This document shows, piece after piece, positions 1-6,571 of a DNA stretch of 37,582 nt (positions are counted from its first letter, which is position 1; each line of letters opens with the position of its first letter). The position numbers and the translations under genes are program-made. The notes below the pieces were generated by a model that was not told where the DNA came from, did not search any database, and was given only the letters and a program-made list of their open reading frames with translations. The stretch is from HGM12587 sp964602445 (GTDB lineage: Bacteria > Bacillota > Clostridia > Lachnospirales > Lachnospiraceae): positions 1-37,582 of the forward strand of contig CAZRQV010000019.1 in assembly GCA_964602445.1 (NCBI GenBank), given 5' to 3'.

Positions 1-34
1 TGCGGATTTTCTCAACTATCTGCTCATTCGTCAT
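1..34 (-). CDS. 5' end of an unidentified leftward gene (11 codons visible)
   Basis: Reading leftward, an ATG at 34-32 opens MTNEQIVEKIR and runs off the window. GGCAGGTG lies about 8 bases upstream and can serve as ribosome binding site. The opening residues resemble those of small sigma-70-like regulators in clostridial mobile elements, but eleven residues are too few for an assignment. Confidence 0.4.
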   Translation of the reverse strand, partial: MTNEQIVEKIR

Positions 35-85
35 TGTGCTACACCTGCCTTTTTGCTATAATTTAAGATAGATGCAGATATAAAA

Positions 86-122
86 GGGAAGTCAGACCGT
101 CAAAATATGGCTTCTCTTTTTT
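86..122. terminator. Bidirectional hairpin terminator candidate
   Basis: Arms GAAGTCA (88-94) and TGGCTTC (108-114) pair with one mismatch or wobble. A T-rich run follows on the plus strand (115-122), and a TTTT run follows on the minus strand (82-85). It lies between the serine recombinase unit and the gene at the left edge and could end the recombinase transcript. Confidence 0.4.
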
Positions 123-189
123 ATATTATAAACCGCCTTTTTGCATTTTTGAAGAATATTTTTAATATGGCAGCAGGATAAAGCCTTTT

Positions 190-300
190 TTATTTTTTGT
201 GGTACAATTCGGTGCTTAGTGGGGCTATCGGCACGAACCACACAGACCCCGGGGGTGGGTGCATTAGAAAAGGCAGAACCCTCAAGCCCTGCCATTTTCT
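190..300. other. G+C-rich structured intergenic patch
   Basis: The roughly 270 bases between the edge gene and the recombinase gene hold a compact G+C-rich patch within A+T-rich DNA. A two-tier hairpin is visible: outer arms TGTGGT (198-203) and ACCACA (237-242), inner arms GTGC (212-215) and GCAC (231-234). A run ACCCCGGGGGT follows at 246-256. A 67-codon minus-strand reading frame crosses the patch but has no ribosome binding site. It could be a small RNA, a recombination site or a fossil; no family is recognised. Confidence 0.35.
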
Positions 301-303
301 GTA

Positions 304-981
304 TTATTCTGCTTTCATTTCTCTCTTGTATTTATAAAATGTATTTCTTGCAAGTCCAATCATCCGCATACAATCCGCATCTGATAATTGACCGTCAAAG
401 TCTTTGCTGTACTTCTGTATCTGCTTCTTTGCTTCTATGGATTTCTTTGTTGTCAGTTTTGCCCCCGATCTCTGTCCTATCTGTTTACCATTTAATCTCG
501 CTGTAGCAATGCCCTCTTTTGTCCTTTGGTGTAAGTCCTCAACCTCTTTCTCTGACTGCTCAAATGCAAGTTTAATCTGTTCTTTGGCAAGTGCCATAAG
601 GTATTTATTTACACCCTCAAGAATATAGTCCACATTCGTACCAGTCAATGATACGTTATTCTGTAACGCTTTCTTGTATGTGGCTGTATTGATATGTGGC
701 TCTTTAAGGAATACAAGTTCTATGCCTTTATTATAAAGTTCCTCATATAATGAAAAGCCCTCGTCTGCATCCCTGCTCATTCGTGATACGCTATCAAATA
801 CAATGGTATCTCCTGCCTTTGCTTTCTTATACAGTTTATTCCATTCCGGGCGGTTCATTGTAGTACCGCTGTAGGCTTCTGTGATAATAACTGCTTTATC
901 ATATTCTGCTTTGATATTTCTAATCTGTCTTTCAATACTCTGCTGTTTGGTGCTTATTCTACAATATCCATATACACACAT
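304..981 (-). CDS. Serine recombinase / resolvase-invertase family protein
   Basis: This is a site-specific recombinase that cuts DNA through a 5'-phosphoserine link. The N-terminal catalytic domain opens with YGYCRIST, giving the nucleophile Ser10 when numbered from the ATG at 981. The family's RPEW and FDSVSRMSRD blocks follow. The C-terminus carries a short helix-turn-helix (about residues 195-220). At 225 residues it is the size of resolvases and invertases, not of large serine integrases. A longer TTG start at 1008 exists, but the ATG at 981 has GTGAGG at suitable spacing. The gene has its own promoter and upstream repeats. It may resolve element multimers, invert a segment, or belong to a neighbouring transposon. 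Confidence 0.9.
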   Translation of the reverse strand: MCVYGYCRISTKQQSIERQIRNIKAEYDKAVIITEAYSGTTMNRPEWNKLYKKAKAGDTIVFDSVSRMSRDADEGFSLYEELYNKGIELVFLKEPHINTATYKKALQNNVSLTGTNVDYILEGVNKYLMALAKEQIKLAFEQSEKEVEDLHQRTKEGIATARLNGKQIGQRSGAKLTTKKSIEAKKQIQKYSKDFDGQLSDADCMRMIGLARNTFYKYKREMKAE

Positions 982-1025
982 ACTTGACAACCTCACTTTC
1001 AATATCAATTCTATCGTTCGTTAAA

Positions 1026-1106
1026 TTTGATACACTTATTTTAACTCTTATTATTGTTGTTGTCAATTACTTTTGATACTATCCCTCGATACGTTAATTT
1101 TGATAC
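1026..1106. repeat. TTTGATAC repeats upstream of the serine recombinase (candidate res site or operators)
   Basis: TTTGATAC occurs at 1026-1033, 1072-1079 and 1099-1106, and a related CTCGATAC at about 1085-1092. The copies flank and overlap the recombinase promoter. Resolvases of this size usually bind sub-sites just upstream of their own gene, so these boxes are candidate recombinase binding sites. They are all in one orientation, whereas res sub-sites are usually inverted pairs, so this is an inference. Confidence 0.45.
1038..1066 (-). promoter_or_regulatory. Promoter of the serine recombinase gene
   Basis: On the minus strand TTGACA (1066-1061) is followed after 17 bases by TAAAAT (1043-1038), a near-consensus sigma-A promoter about 55 bases ahead of the ATG at 981. 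It makes the recombinase a transcription unit separate from the terS operon. Confidence 0.7.
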
Positions 1107-1110
1107 TAAC

Positions 1111-1141
1111 ATAAAAAGGGTGCATCATTTCTGACACACCC
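1111..1141 (-). terminator. Terminator at the end of the primase-terS operon
   Basis: On the minus strand GGGTGTGTC (1141-1133) and GATGCACCC (1126-1118) form a stem with wobble pairs and a six-base loop, followed by TTTTTAT. It sits just after the stop of the 304-residue gene. Confidence 0.65.
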
Positions 1142-1150
1142 CATAATTTA

Positions 1151-2065
1151 CTATTCTTCAAAAATTCCTTTATAGCGTTCATCCAGTGCAAGCAGTTCTC
1201 CTATATCCGCATCTGCTTCTGCTAACTCTTTGGCTCTGCTCTGTGCAAGTGACGGATATTTTTCATCAATCAGTAAATCAATCAGTTTCTTATCGTTCTC
1301 TGTCAGTTCTCGCTTGATTTTGCTTTCCGGCAGAATAGAGTTTGCTTTCTCCATTGCCTTTGTAAATTCTTCCTCATAGCCACATCTGAAAAAGGCATCC
1401 GCAGAAACAGAAAGATAATTCGGCACATCCTTATCAAGTAAATGTGACATTTCCGCATTAGTTCCGCTGTACTGGTATAATAAAGTGCGTGCTGTACGCT
1501 TAAAATCTTCAAACTGCTTATATGTACCCTCAATATCCGGCAATTCAAGATATAAGTAAGGATTATTCACATCTGTTTCTTTGCTGTGCGGTGTTCCGTT
1601 GCTGTCAAGTTCTACTACAGTACCTCTCTTTTTCCTACTCTCTGCTAACTGGTTCAGCAATCTACACTCCATATAACTTGTAGCACTGTCTTGTAAAATC
1701 TTAAATTCAAGATCAGACAACTGCAAACCACTTAATTTAATAGTCATAATCTTATTAGCAAAATCCGGCTTAATCGGTGCATTAAAATAACCGTCAATAG
1801 ATTTCTGCAATCTGTCAAGGCTATCTAAAATAATCGGCTCTGCTTCTGCCCTCGCTCCCTGCAATCTTGCCTTAAAAGTCGCATCCGGGTTATGCTCTGA
1901 AATATATTTGCCGATATATGCATCAGTCCATTTCCCTTTCATCTTCTCCGCTTCTGATTTTACTTTCTGACGTTCCAGTTTATAAAGCCCCTCTAACGTG
2001 TCAACGTCTGCTTTGTACTTTGCTAATGCTGTGCTGATTTTCTTTACATTTTTTTGATACTTCAT
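1151..2065 (-). CDS. Uncharacterised element protein, 304 residues
   Basis: No family is recognised. The N-terminal 70 residues are strongly charged and helix-prone (many K, E, A), consistent with a coiled coil. The remainder is a soluble acidic protein without signal peptide or membrane segments. GAGGT lies about 6 bases ahead of the ATG. It is the last gene of the operon that carries the primase, HNH and small-terminase-like genes. In staphylococcal islands this position, next to terS, holds genes that remodel helper-phage capsids or block helper packaging. A morphogenesis or packaging-interference role is therefore a positional guess only. Confidence 0.75.
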   Translation of the reverse strand: MKYQKNVKKISTALAKYKADVDTLEGLYKLERQKVKSEAEKMKGKWTDAYIGKYISEHNPDATFKARLQGARAEAEPIILDSLDRLQKSIDGYFNAPIKPDFANKIMTIKLSGLQLSDLEFKILQDSATSYMECRLLNQLAESRKKRGTVVELDSNGTPHSKETDVNNPYLYLELPDIEGTYKQFEDFKRTARTLLYQYSGTNAEMSHLLDKDVPNYLSVSADAFFRCGYEEEFTKAMEKANSILPESKIKRELTENDKKLIDLLIDEKYPSLAQSRAKELAEADADIGELLALDERYKGIFEE

Positions 2066-2119
2066 TTTTTATACCTCATTCTTTCTATAAAATTATTCGT
2101 TACAACAAACCGCATGGAG

Positions 2120-2650
2120 TTATTCTTCAACTTCCTGCATATTTTTTAATTGTGGTAGCAGTTCCGTTTGTGTCTGTATCATCTGCCCTAATCGTGGCAA
2201 TTCTGCATCAGACAAAGCCTTTTTATGCGTATCTTGTGGCATTGCTTCCTCAATAGAAATTGCATCTTTATAGGATAACCAGTTCTTCATAAGGAAGATG
2301 CCGGACGGTGGGCTAATCTTACCGCCTAACATTGCTTGTTCAAGAAACGCTCCAATAAAGGATTTTGCTGACTGTATCAATTCTTGTCTGTATGGGCTGC
2401 AATCATCCCCATTATTCCACCTAAAAAGCGTTGTCCTGCTAATATGTAGCGACATACACAAGGATTCAATGCCCGGTCTGATACTAGAACGCTGACAAAA
2501 ATCAAAATAATCGTCAATTCTCTTTGCAACTTCATCATCTGTCTTTGGTCTGCCTAAATCGTGCAACTCTTTCAATGATGTAACAATCTGCTGTACTGTT
2601 CCCGGCTCAATTTCATCAAGTCCGGCTTGTGGATAATTATTTCTTGCCAT
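2120..2650 (-). CDS. terS: Small terminase subunit-like DNA-packaging protein
   Basis: Small terminases recognise phage DNA and hand it to the large subunit. The order of elements fits the clostridial TerS/DNA-packaging type: a DEVAKRIDDYFDFC helix, a helix-turn-helix around LCMSLHISRTTLFRW (about residues 62-78), and a C-terminal region ending in the typical NWLSYKDA segment, in the position where related proteins have NNFGWKDK. Length is 176 residues. AGTAGGT precedes the ATG. It lies directly downstream of an HNH gene, as in HK97-like packaging modules, but no large terminase is present. A lone TerS is the hallmark by which phage satellites redirect helper packaging. The assignment rests on pattern recognition, not alignment. 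Confidence 0.7.
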   Translation of the reverse strand: MARNNYPQAGLDEIEPGTVQQIVTSLKELHDLGRPKTDDEVAKRIDDYFDFCQRSSIRPGIESLCMSLHISRTTLFRWNNGDDCSPYRQELIQSAKSFIGAFLEQAMLGGKISPPSGIFLMKNWLSYKDAISIEEAMPQDTHKKALSDAELPRLGQMIQTQTELLPQLKNMQEVEE

Positions 2651-2720
2651 ATTTACCTACTTTCTGCCATTTTCGGCTATTCTTTTTTATGATGTTACTA
2701 TATGCGTTGTACTTAGTCTT

Positions 2721-2966
2721 TCACGCTCTCTTGCGATTATAAAAATTATGTAGCTTTTGGTGGCAACTTCCGCAAAGTGTCGCTAAATCAGTCAACACAT
2801 TTTCATCCCCTAACCGGGCATAAGTCGCATGATGCACTTGCACTGACTTGATTTTATCCAATGGGCGTTTACACATTACACAACAACCGTCAATAGCAAT
2901 CCGCTGTTGCTTCTTGGCTTCCCACTCTGAACTACGCATATAATTTTTATACTCCTGCGTTTGCAT
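2721..2966 (-). CDS. HNH endonuclease-family protein
   Basis: An 81-residue single-domain HNH protein. Metal-binding cysteine pairs are CVMC (29-32) and CGSC (65-68), with the catalytic HH at 45-46, Asn56 and His73 giving the H-N-H signature. The ATG follows AAGGAG at good spacing and overlaps the upstream 74-codon gene by 20 bases, implying translational coupling. In HK97-type phages a small HNH protein beside terS assists the terminase in cutting at cos sites; a similar role is inferred here from the neighbour. Confidence 0.88.
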   Translation of the reverse strand: MQTQEYKNYMRSSEWEAKKQQRIAIDGCCVMCKRPLDKIKSVQVHHATYARLGDENVLTDLATLCGSCHQKLHNFYNRKRA

Positions 2967-3171
2967 CTGATCTCATCTCCTTAAAAAGTTCATTTAATTC
3001 ATTTATTTCATTTGATAATAGGTTTCTCATGAATTTGCATTCTTGATACTTCTTTGACAGATCATTGGCTTCTGTAATTACAGATTTCCAAAATTCCTCG
3101 CTTTCACAAATACCCTCAATGTATTTCTTGTGAAAATTCCAAATATCACGATACATTTCAAAATAGTTCAA
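2947..3171 (-). CDS. Small uncharacterised element protein, TTG start
   Basis: A 74-residue charged, helix-prone protein rich in aromatic residues at its N-terminus; no family recognised. The start is a TTG at 3171 with GGAGG eight bases upstream; the next ATG five codons later is too far from that site. It is the first gene after the putative origin and overlaps the HNH gene by 20 bases, so it is probably co-translated with the packaging genes. Confidence 0.65.
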   Translation of the reverse strand: MNYFEMYRDIWNFHKKYIEGICESEEFWKSVITEANDLSKKYQECKFMRNLLSNEINELNELFKEMRSDANAGV

Positions 3172-3201
3172 TTCTAATACCTCCGTTACAAGAAACCGTA
3201 A

Positions 3202-3393
3202 AGGGCAGTAGGGCAGTTTTTTTGAGCGATTTTCTTTTTTATGTAATCACTACCCTATATTGTGTATTTTTAATAATTTACAAAATATATATAAATAATC
3301 TGCCCTTTTGCCCTAAATGTAGTAAAATCAAGGCTTTCAGCAGGGCAGTTATATAAAAATCATCTGCCCTATATCTGCCCTTTTTTCTGCCCT
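3202..3393. other. Putative replication origin: iterons flanking an A+T-rich core
   Basis: The 8-mer AGGGCAGT occurs in tandem at 3202-3209 and 3210-3217 and again at 3342-3349. On the other strand its close complement (T)CTGCCCT occurs at 3299-3306, 3363-3370, 3374-3381 and 3386-3393, with a weaker TTTGCCCT at 3307-3314. Between the two clusters, 3218-3298 holds only 14 G or C in 81 bases. The array lies immediately downstream of the primase-helicase gene. SaPI origins have the same plan: two iteron sets around an A+T-rich stretch beside rep. One further copy (3447-3454) lies within the 3' end of the gene. Confidence 0.7.
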
Positions 3394-5626
3394 AATCAAA
3401 AGGTAACTCGCTTAATTGCTCCTGCGTTACACTCACAAATCCGTCAAGGGCAGTTTCCGGGGCACTTTTAGAGCAGTTTTCTTTGTAGTTTATGCCCTTA
3501 AAATATCTGTAGCCACTGGTCTTGATTTCACAATATCCCTTTACCCTCAACGATTTATAAAAATTGTTCTTTGTAAGACTTTGTCTGTCGGTATCTCCAC
3601 AAAAAGTATTGTATTTGTTGTATAGTTCCGTTCTTTCAATTCTGCCCTTTTCATCATCTACACAAAATTCTTGCAAAAATGCTTCTGTGCTGTCGGAATC
3701 TGCTCTCAACTGCAATACTGCTCTTTCAGATGATTCCGAAACTGTAATTGTTCCCTGCTGATACATTCTTTCTACGGCTTGTACCGATAATTGCAACAAA
3801 TAATCAACCTCTGATAGCAACTCTTGAAATAAATTCGGATTCTTCTGTAACGGTACTTTATTCATAGTCAAAACTAACAGTCTGCGATAAAATCCGTTTG
3901 TTTTCTCCGACTTCACAAGCGGCAACTCGTTTGTAGAAAATATCAGTTTCGCATAAGACTTAAAAGAAATTGCATCCTTGCCCTTTGATTCTGCTCTTAG
4001 TGAATCTTCTCCTAGAATCTTCTTAATAATGCTTGTATCTTCAAGTGCTGATATTTCAAGGTCTGCACAACTGTTGAGAAGTTTTCCCATAAGTCCAAAA
4101 CTGGCAAATCTCTGTTGTAAATCCGTCAATGATATATTAGAAATATTACTGCTCCCGGTAAGTGCTTCAATCATTCTAATAACAGTACTTTTTCCACTTC
4201 CACCCTCGCCACTTAGCATAAGAAATTTCTGTTGCGATATATCTTTTGTCAACGTATAACCGAAAAACTGTAAAAGCATTTCCCGGCTGTCCTGCTCCTC
4301 GCAAATGAAGTGCAAATATTCCTCTGTCTTTGTACCCTCATATTTTGCGTTTGGATCATATTTATGCGGTATTTGATTGATAGCCCTATACTTTGGGCTA
4401 TGCGGTCTTAATTCCTTTGTTTTCGTATCGTACATACCATTCCGAAAACATATCCAATATGAGGGATATTTATTTAATTCATCAAAACTAACCTCTAATT
4501 CAATATCTTGTAAAAACAACGTGTAGATATTGTTTATTGTGGTACTTTTGATAAACTGCGGATATATCAACTGTCTTATAATGCTTTTCAATCTCGCCCC
4601 GGACACATCCACTTTGTAAAAACCGTCACTGTAAATATAAGGAGTGCCACCGCAAACAAAAATATTGTATCTGCCCTTGATATACTCAAAAATCGCATTG
4701 TGAAATACTCCACTTATTTTTCCGTTGTCCGACACATGATGAAACTGCATAAGGTCAATTTGTTCCTGCTGTTTATCTTCCATACGGTTTTCTGTAACGG
4801 TATTACTCAAAGCATCATCAATCAGTTTATATAAATCCTCTTTTGTGTGAGTTTCCATGTAATCAGAAATATCTCCGCCTTGCTCAACTCCCGGCGGTAT
4901 AATCACAACCGCCCTGCTACCTAACTGCTCATAATACGCTTTAATTTCTTGCGAAGAAGTAATACCGGGTGCATCATTGTCAGAAAAAATAATCAACAGT
5001 GCATCTTTCACATACTTAAACACTTCTCTTTTCTTCATCCAATCGCCTTTACTTCCGCAAGTAAAACCGATAAGTCCATACTTTCCTATCGTCTTGCAAT
5101 CTTTCTCGCCCTCTGTGTAATGTAATATTTTTTCTTGTTTTGCGGTCTGTTTCAATTTATCAATAGATACGTTACAAAAAACCGATAAACTTGTATCAAT
5201 ATCTTCTAGTGTGTTTGTCCACTGTCCGTTTTTATCATAACCTTGTGGAAATTTTTTCCCTTGCAATCTATACTTAATGTAGTTTTGCAATCCTGTATCA
5301 ATTCCGAAATATGGGTATTTATCTATACAATTCTTTTCATATCCGTATTGCTTTCGGCTCATTCTGTCGCTTTGTTTTTTATCGTAATAGTCATAATAGA
5401 GTTGTTCCGGCTTTAGACCTATTTCATCCAAAATTGCCTTATAATCACACCCTGCTTTACAGTCAAGAATAATCTTGATATTACCCATACTCACGTGTAA
5501 AGAGGGCTTGTTGTCTTGATGCTTTGGACAAATGCAATGATACACACCGTTAACTACTCGTACTATTTTTAGTTTTGACAAAACCAACTGCAAAACATAT
5601 TCTTTATCAATCAATAGCACCACCAC
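3392..5626 (-). CDS. Primase-helicase fusion (CHC2 zinc finger, Toprim, D5/SF3-type ATPase)
   Basis: This is a self-contained replication initiator of the phage/plasmid primase family. It has a CHC2-like zinc finger (about residues 31-60, cysteines at 31, 33, 56 and 60), a Toprim domain (TEGEKD 171-176, SDNDAPG 215-221), a linker, then a helicase with Walker A GEGGSGKST (473-481), an acidic Walker B-like ADLEI (521-525), sensor STNELP (564-569) and an arginine pair near 581. The C-terminus is probably a DNA-binding winged helix. It likely synthesises primers and unwinds the element's own origin. The start is uncertain: GTG at 5626, or TTG at 5614 behind AAAGGTGG. It overlaps the preceding 61-codon gene, and the iterons begin at its stop codon. 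Confidence 0.9.
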   Translation of the reverse strand: MVVLLIDKEYVLQLVLSKLKIVRVVNGVYHCICPKHQDNKPSLHVSMGNIKIILDCKAGCDYKAILDEIGLKPEQLYYDYYDKKQSDRMSRKQYGYEKNCIDKYPYFGIDTGLQNYIKYRLQGKKFPQGYDKNGQWTNTLEDIDTSLSVFCNVSIDKLKQTAKQEKILHYTEGEKDCKTIGKYGLIGFTCGSKGDWMKKREVFKYVKDALLIIFSDNDAPGITSSQEIKAYYEQLGSRAVVIIPPGVEQGGDISDYMETHTKEDLYKLIDDALSNTVTENRMEDKQQEQIDLMQFHHVSDNGKISGVFHNAIFEYIKGRYNIFVCGGTPYIYSDGFYKVDVSGARLKSIIRQLIYPQFIKSTTINNIYTLFLQDIELEVSFDELNKYPSYWICFRNGMYDTKTKELRPHSPKYRAINQIPHKYDPNAKYEGTKTEEYLHFICEEQDSREMLLQFFGYTLTKDISQQKFLMLSGEGGSGKSTVIRMIEALTGSSNISNISLTDLQQRFASFGLMGKLLNSCADLEISALEDTSIIKKILGEDSLRAESKGKDAISFKSYAKLIFSTNELPLVKSEKTNGFYRRLLVLTMNKVPLQKNPNLFQELLSEVDYLLQLSVQAVERMYQQGTITVSESSERAVLQLRADSDSTEAFLQEFCVDDEKGRIERTELYNKYNTFCGDTDRQSLTKNNFYKSLRVKGYCEIKTSGYRYFKGINYKENCSKSAPETALDGFVSVTQEQLSELPFD

Positions 5627-5792
5627 CTTTTATCCGCTCCATATCTCTTTCATACATACGGATTTCTGCTTTTAATACGTTCCGTTCATCTTCAAGAAAA
5701 GCAGGGGTATTGTTTAATTCTTTTGTCTTTTTCTCAATCCGATCTTGCAATACCTTTATGGAGATTTTGTCAATAATTTCCAAATTATCCAT
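5607..5792 (-). CDS. Small coiled-coil element protein
   Basis: A 61-residue protein with a heptad-like pattern of charged and aliphatic residues through most of its length, consistent with a short coiled coil. GAGG lies eight bases before the ATG. The ATG overlaps the upstream stop as TAATG, and its own 3' end overlaps the primase start. Function unknown; it may be a partner or regulator of the primase. Confidence 0.65.
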   Translation of the reverse strand: MDNLEIIDKISIKVLQDRIEKKTKELNNTPAFLEDERNVLKAEIRMYERDMERIKGGGAID

Positions 5793-6034
5793 TACAGCAC
5801 CTCGCTCCCTGCGTTGTTATAGGTATATGGCTCTGATATGTAGACTTTAGGAATATGCTTTTCAAATATGATTGTTAAATCCTGCAATACTTCTTCTGCA
5901 TCCGCATTATCAAGTTGAAATGTCATGGTGAACATATTCCCTTCATAACCACACGCTACGCAATTACAAGCCCTTAATTTCTTTAACTGCGATATTTTAT
6001 GTAACGGTTTTAATGATACTTTTGTCATAATCAT
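5792..6034 (-). CDS. Small uncharacterised element protein with a CxxC pair
   Basis: An 80-residue protein starting MIMTKVSLKPLH. A CNCVAC segment near residue 25 may bind a metal or be structural. The second half alternates beta-type stretches with an acidic helix. The ATG at 6034 overlaps the preceding stop (ATGA) and has GAGAGG eight bases upstream, so it is preferred over a GTG at 6043. Family and role are unknown. Confidence 0.65.
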   Translation of the reverse strand: MIMTKVSLKPLHKISQLKKLRACNCVACGYEGNMFTMTFQLDNADAEEVLQDLTIIFEKHIPKVYISEPYTYNNAGSEVL

Positions 6035-6252
6035 TGTTCGCACCTCTCTTTCTCTGAACTTCTATACCCGGTCAATTTATAGAATGGTTCTGCATATATG
6101 AGATAACTGAATTTTGTTGAACCCGGCTTTTTATATGCGATACCAAAATCAACCATTTTGTTTTGTAGCAGTAACCTTAAAGTTTGAGCATCCATTTTAA
6201 GGATTTTTGAAGCTGTGGCAATGCTTACCGTTCCGCTTTGAATTTCTCCCAT
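6031..6252 (-). CDS. Small helix-turn-helix protein, excisionase/AlpA-like
   Basis: A 73-residue DNA-binding protein whose segment SIATASKILKMDAQTLRLLL (about residues 10-29) is a clear winged-helix or MerR-like helix-turn-helix. A basic wing region and a C-terminal helix with YAEPFYKLTG follow. The size and position, second in the operon divergent from the repressor and integrase, fit an excisionase or AlpA-type activator. It starts 11 bases after the 59-codon HTH gene, with GGCGGTGG as ribosome binding site. The 3' end overlaps the next gene by four bases. Confidence 0.75.
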   Translation of the reverse strand: MGEIQSGTVSIATASKILKMDAQTLRLLLQNKMVDFGIAYKKPGSTKFSYLIYAEPFYKLTGYRSSEKERCEQ

Positions 6253-6263
6253 TCAACCACCGC

Positions 6264-6443
6264 CTACTCTATTACTGATAATTGATCTATGATTTTTCGT
6301 ATTTCTTCCTTTTTATCTTCTGTAAGTTCGTGTCTTAAAAGTCTTGAAAAAGCACTTTCGTGAGAATATCCCATTTTTTCAGATACTTCCCACAGTTTTA
6401 CACGCTTTTCGAGTGCATACTGTCTAATATCAATATTTTTCAT
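6264..6443 (-). CDS. 59-residue HTH-like protein, first gene of the leftward operon
   Basis: This ATG-to-TAG frame encodes a protein beginning MKNIDIRQYALEKRVKLWEV and continuing through a probable helix-turn-helix (residues about 8-40: 'LEKRVKLWEVSEKMGYSHES' then 'AFSRLLRHEL') to a charged C-terminal helix. The pattern fits the short HTH proteins common near the regulatory switch of clostridial mobile elements. AAGTAGGT precedes the ATG. Reading leftward it is the first gene after the divergent promoter region, so it may be a Cro-like or anti-repressor partner of the XRE protein. It is easily missed because of its size. Confidence 0.7.
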   Translation of the reverse strand: MKNIDIRQYALEKRVKLWEVSEKMGYSHESAFSRLLRHELTEDKKEEIRKIIDQLSVIE

Positions 6444-6459
6444 GCTATTACCTACTTTC

Positions 6460-6465
6460 TTTATA
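6460..6465 (-). promoter_or_regulatory. Possible -10 element of the leftward operon
   Basis: On the minus strand TATAAA lies 16 bases ahead of the 59-codon gene's ATG. No good -35 hexamer sits at normal spacing, so this promoter may need an activator. That would fit a switch that stays silent until induced. Confidence 0.3.
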
Positions 6466-6482
6466 GTGTCTACAAGTTGTTA

Positions 6483-6511
6483 TTGACATTCGAATGTTCT
6501 GACCTTATAAT
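6483..6511 (+). promoter_or_regulatory. Consensus promoter for the repressor-integrase unit
   Basis: TTGACA (6483-6488), 17 bases, then TATAAT (6506-6511) is a perfect sigma-A consensus. It lies about 60 bases ahead of the repressor start. Strong constitutive expression of the repressor and integrase would keep the element quiescent. Confidence 0.85.
6486..6497. promoter_or_regulatory. 12-bp palindrome in the repressor promoter (candidate operator)
   Basis: ACATTCGAATGT is a perfect palindrome overlapping the end of the -35 hexamer and the spacer of the repressor promoter. It sits between the two divergent units. An XRE-type repressor or one of the small HTH proteins is the likely ligand. 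Only one full copy was noticed. Confidence 0.55.
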
Positions 6512-6571
6512 AGCAACCAAGAAAGAGGTTGTCATTTACCCTTTTATTACTTGTTTAGGTGGTGTTTTTTT

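Noticed and set aside
92..295. Minus-strand 67-codon frame over the G+C-rich patch
   Set aside because: No ribosome binding site and odd composition; described as a structured patch instead of a gene.
3202..3393. The repeats as a CRISPR array
   Set aside because: Units are 8 bp, occur on both strands and have irregular spacing with no spacer-length pattern; no cas genes.
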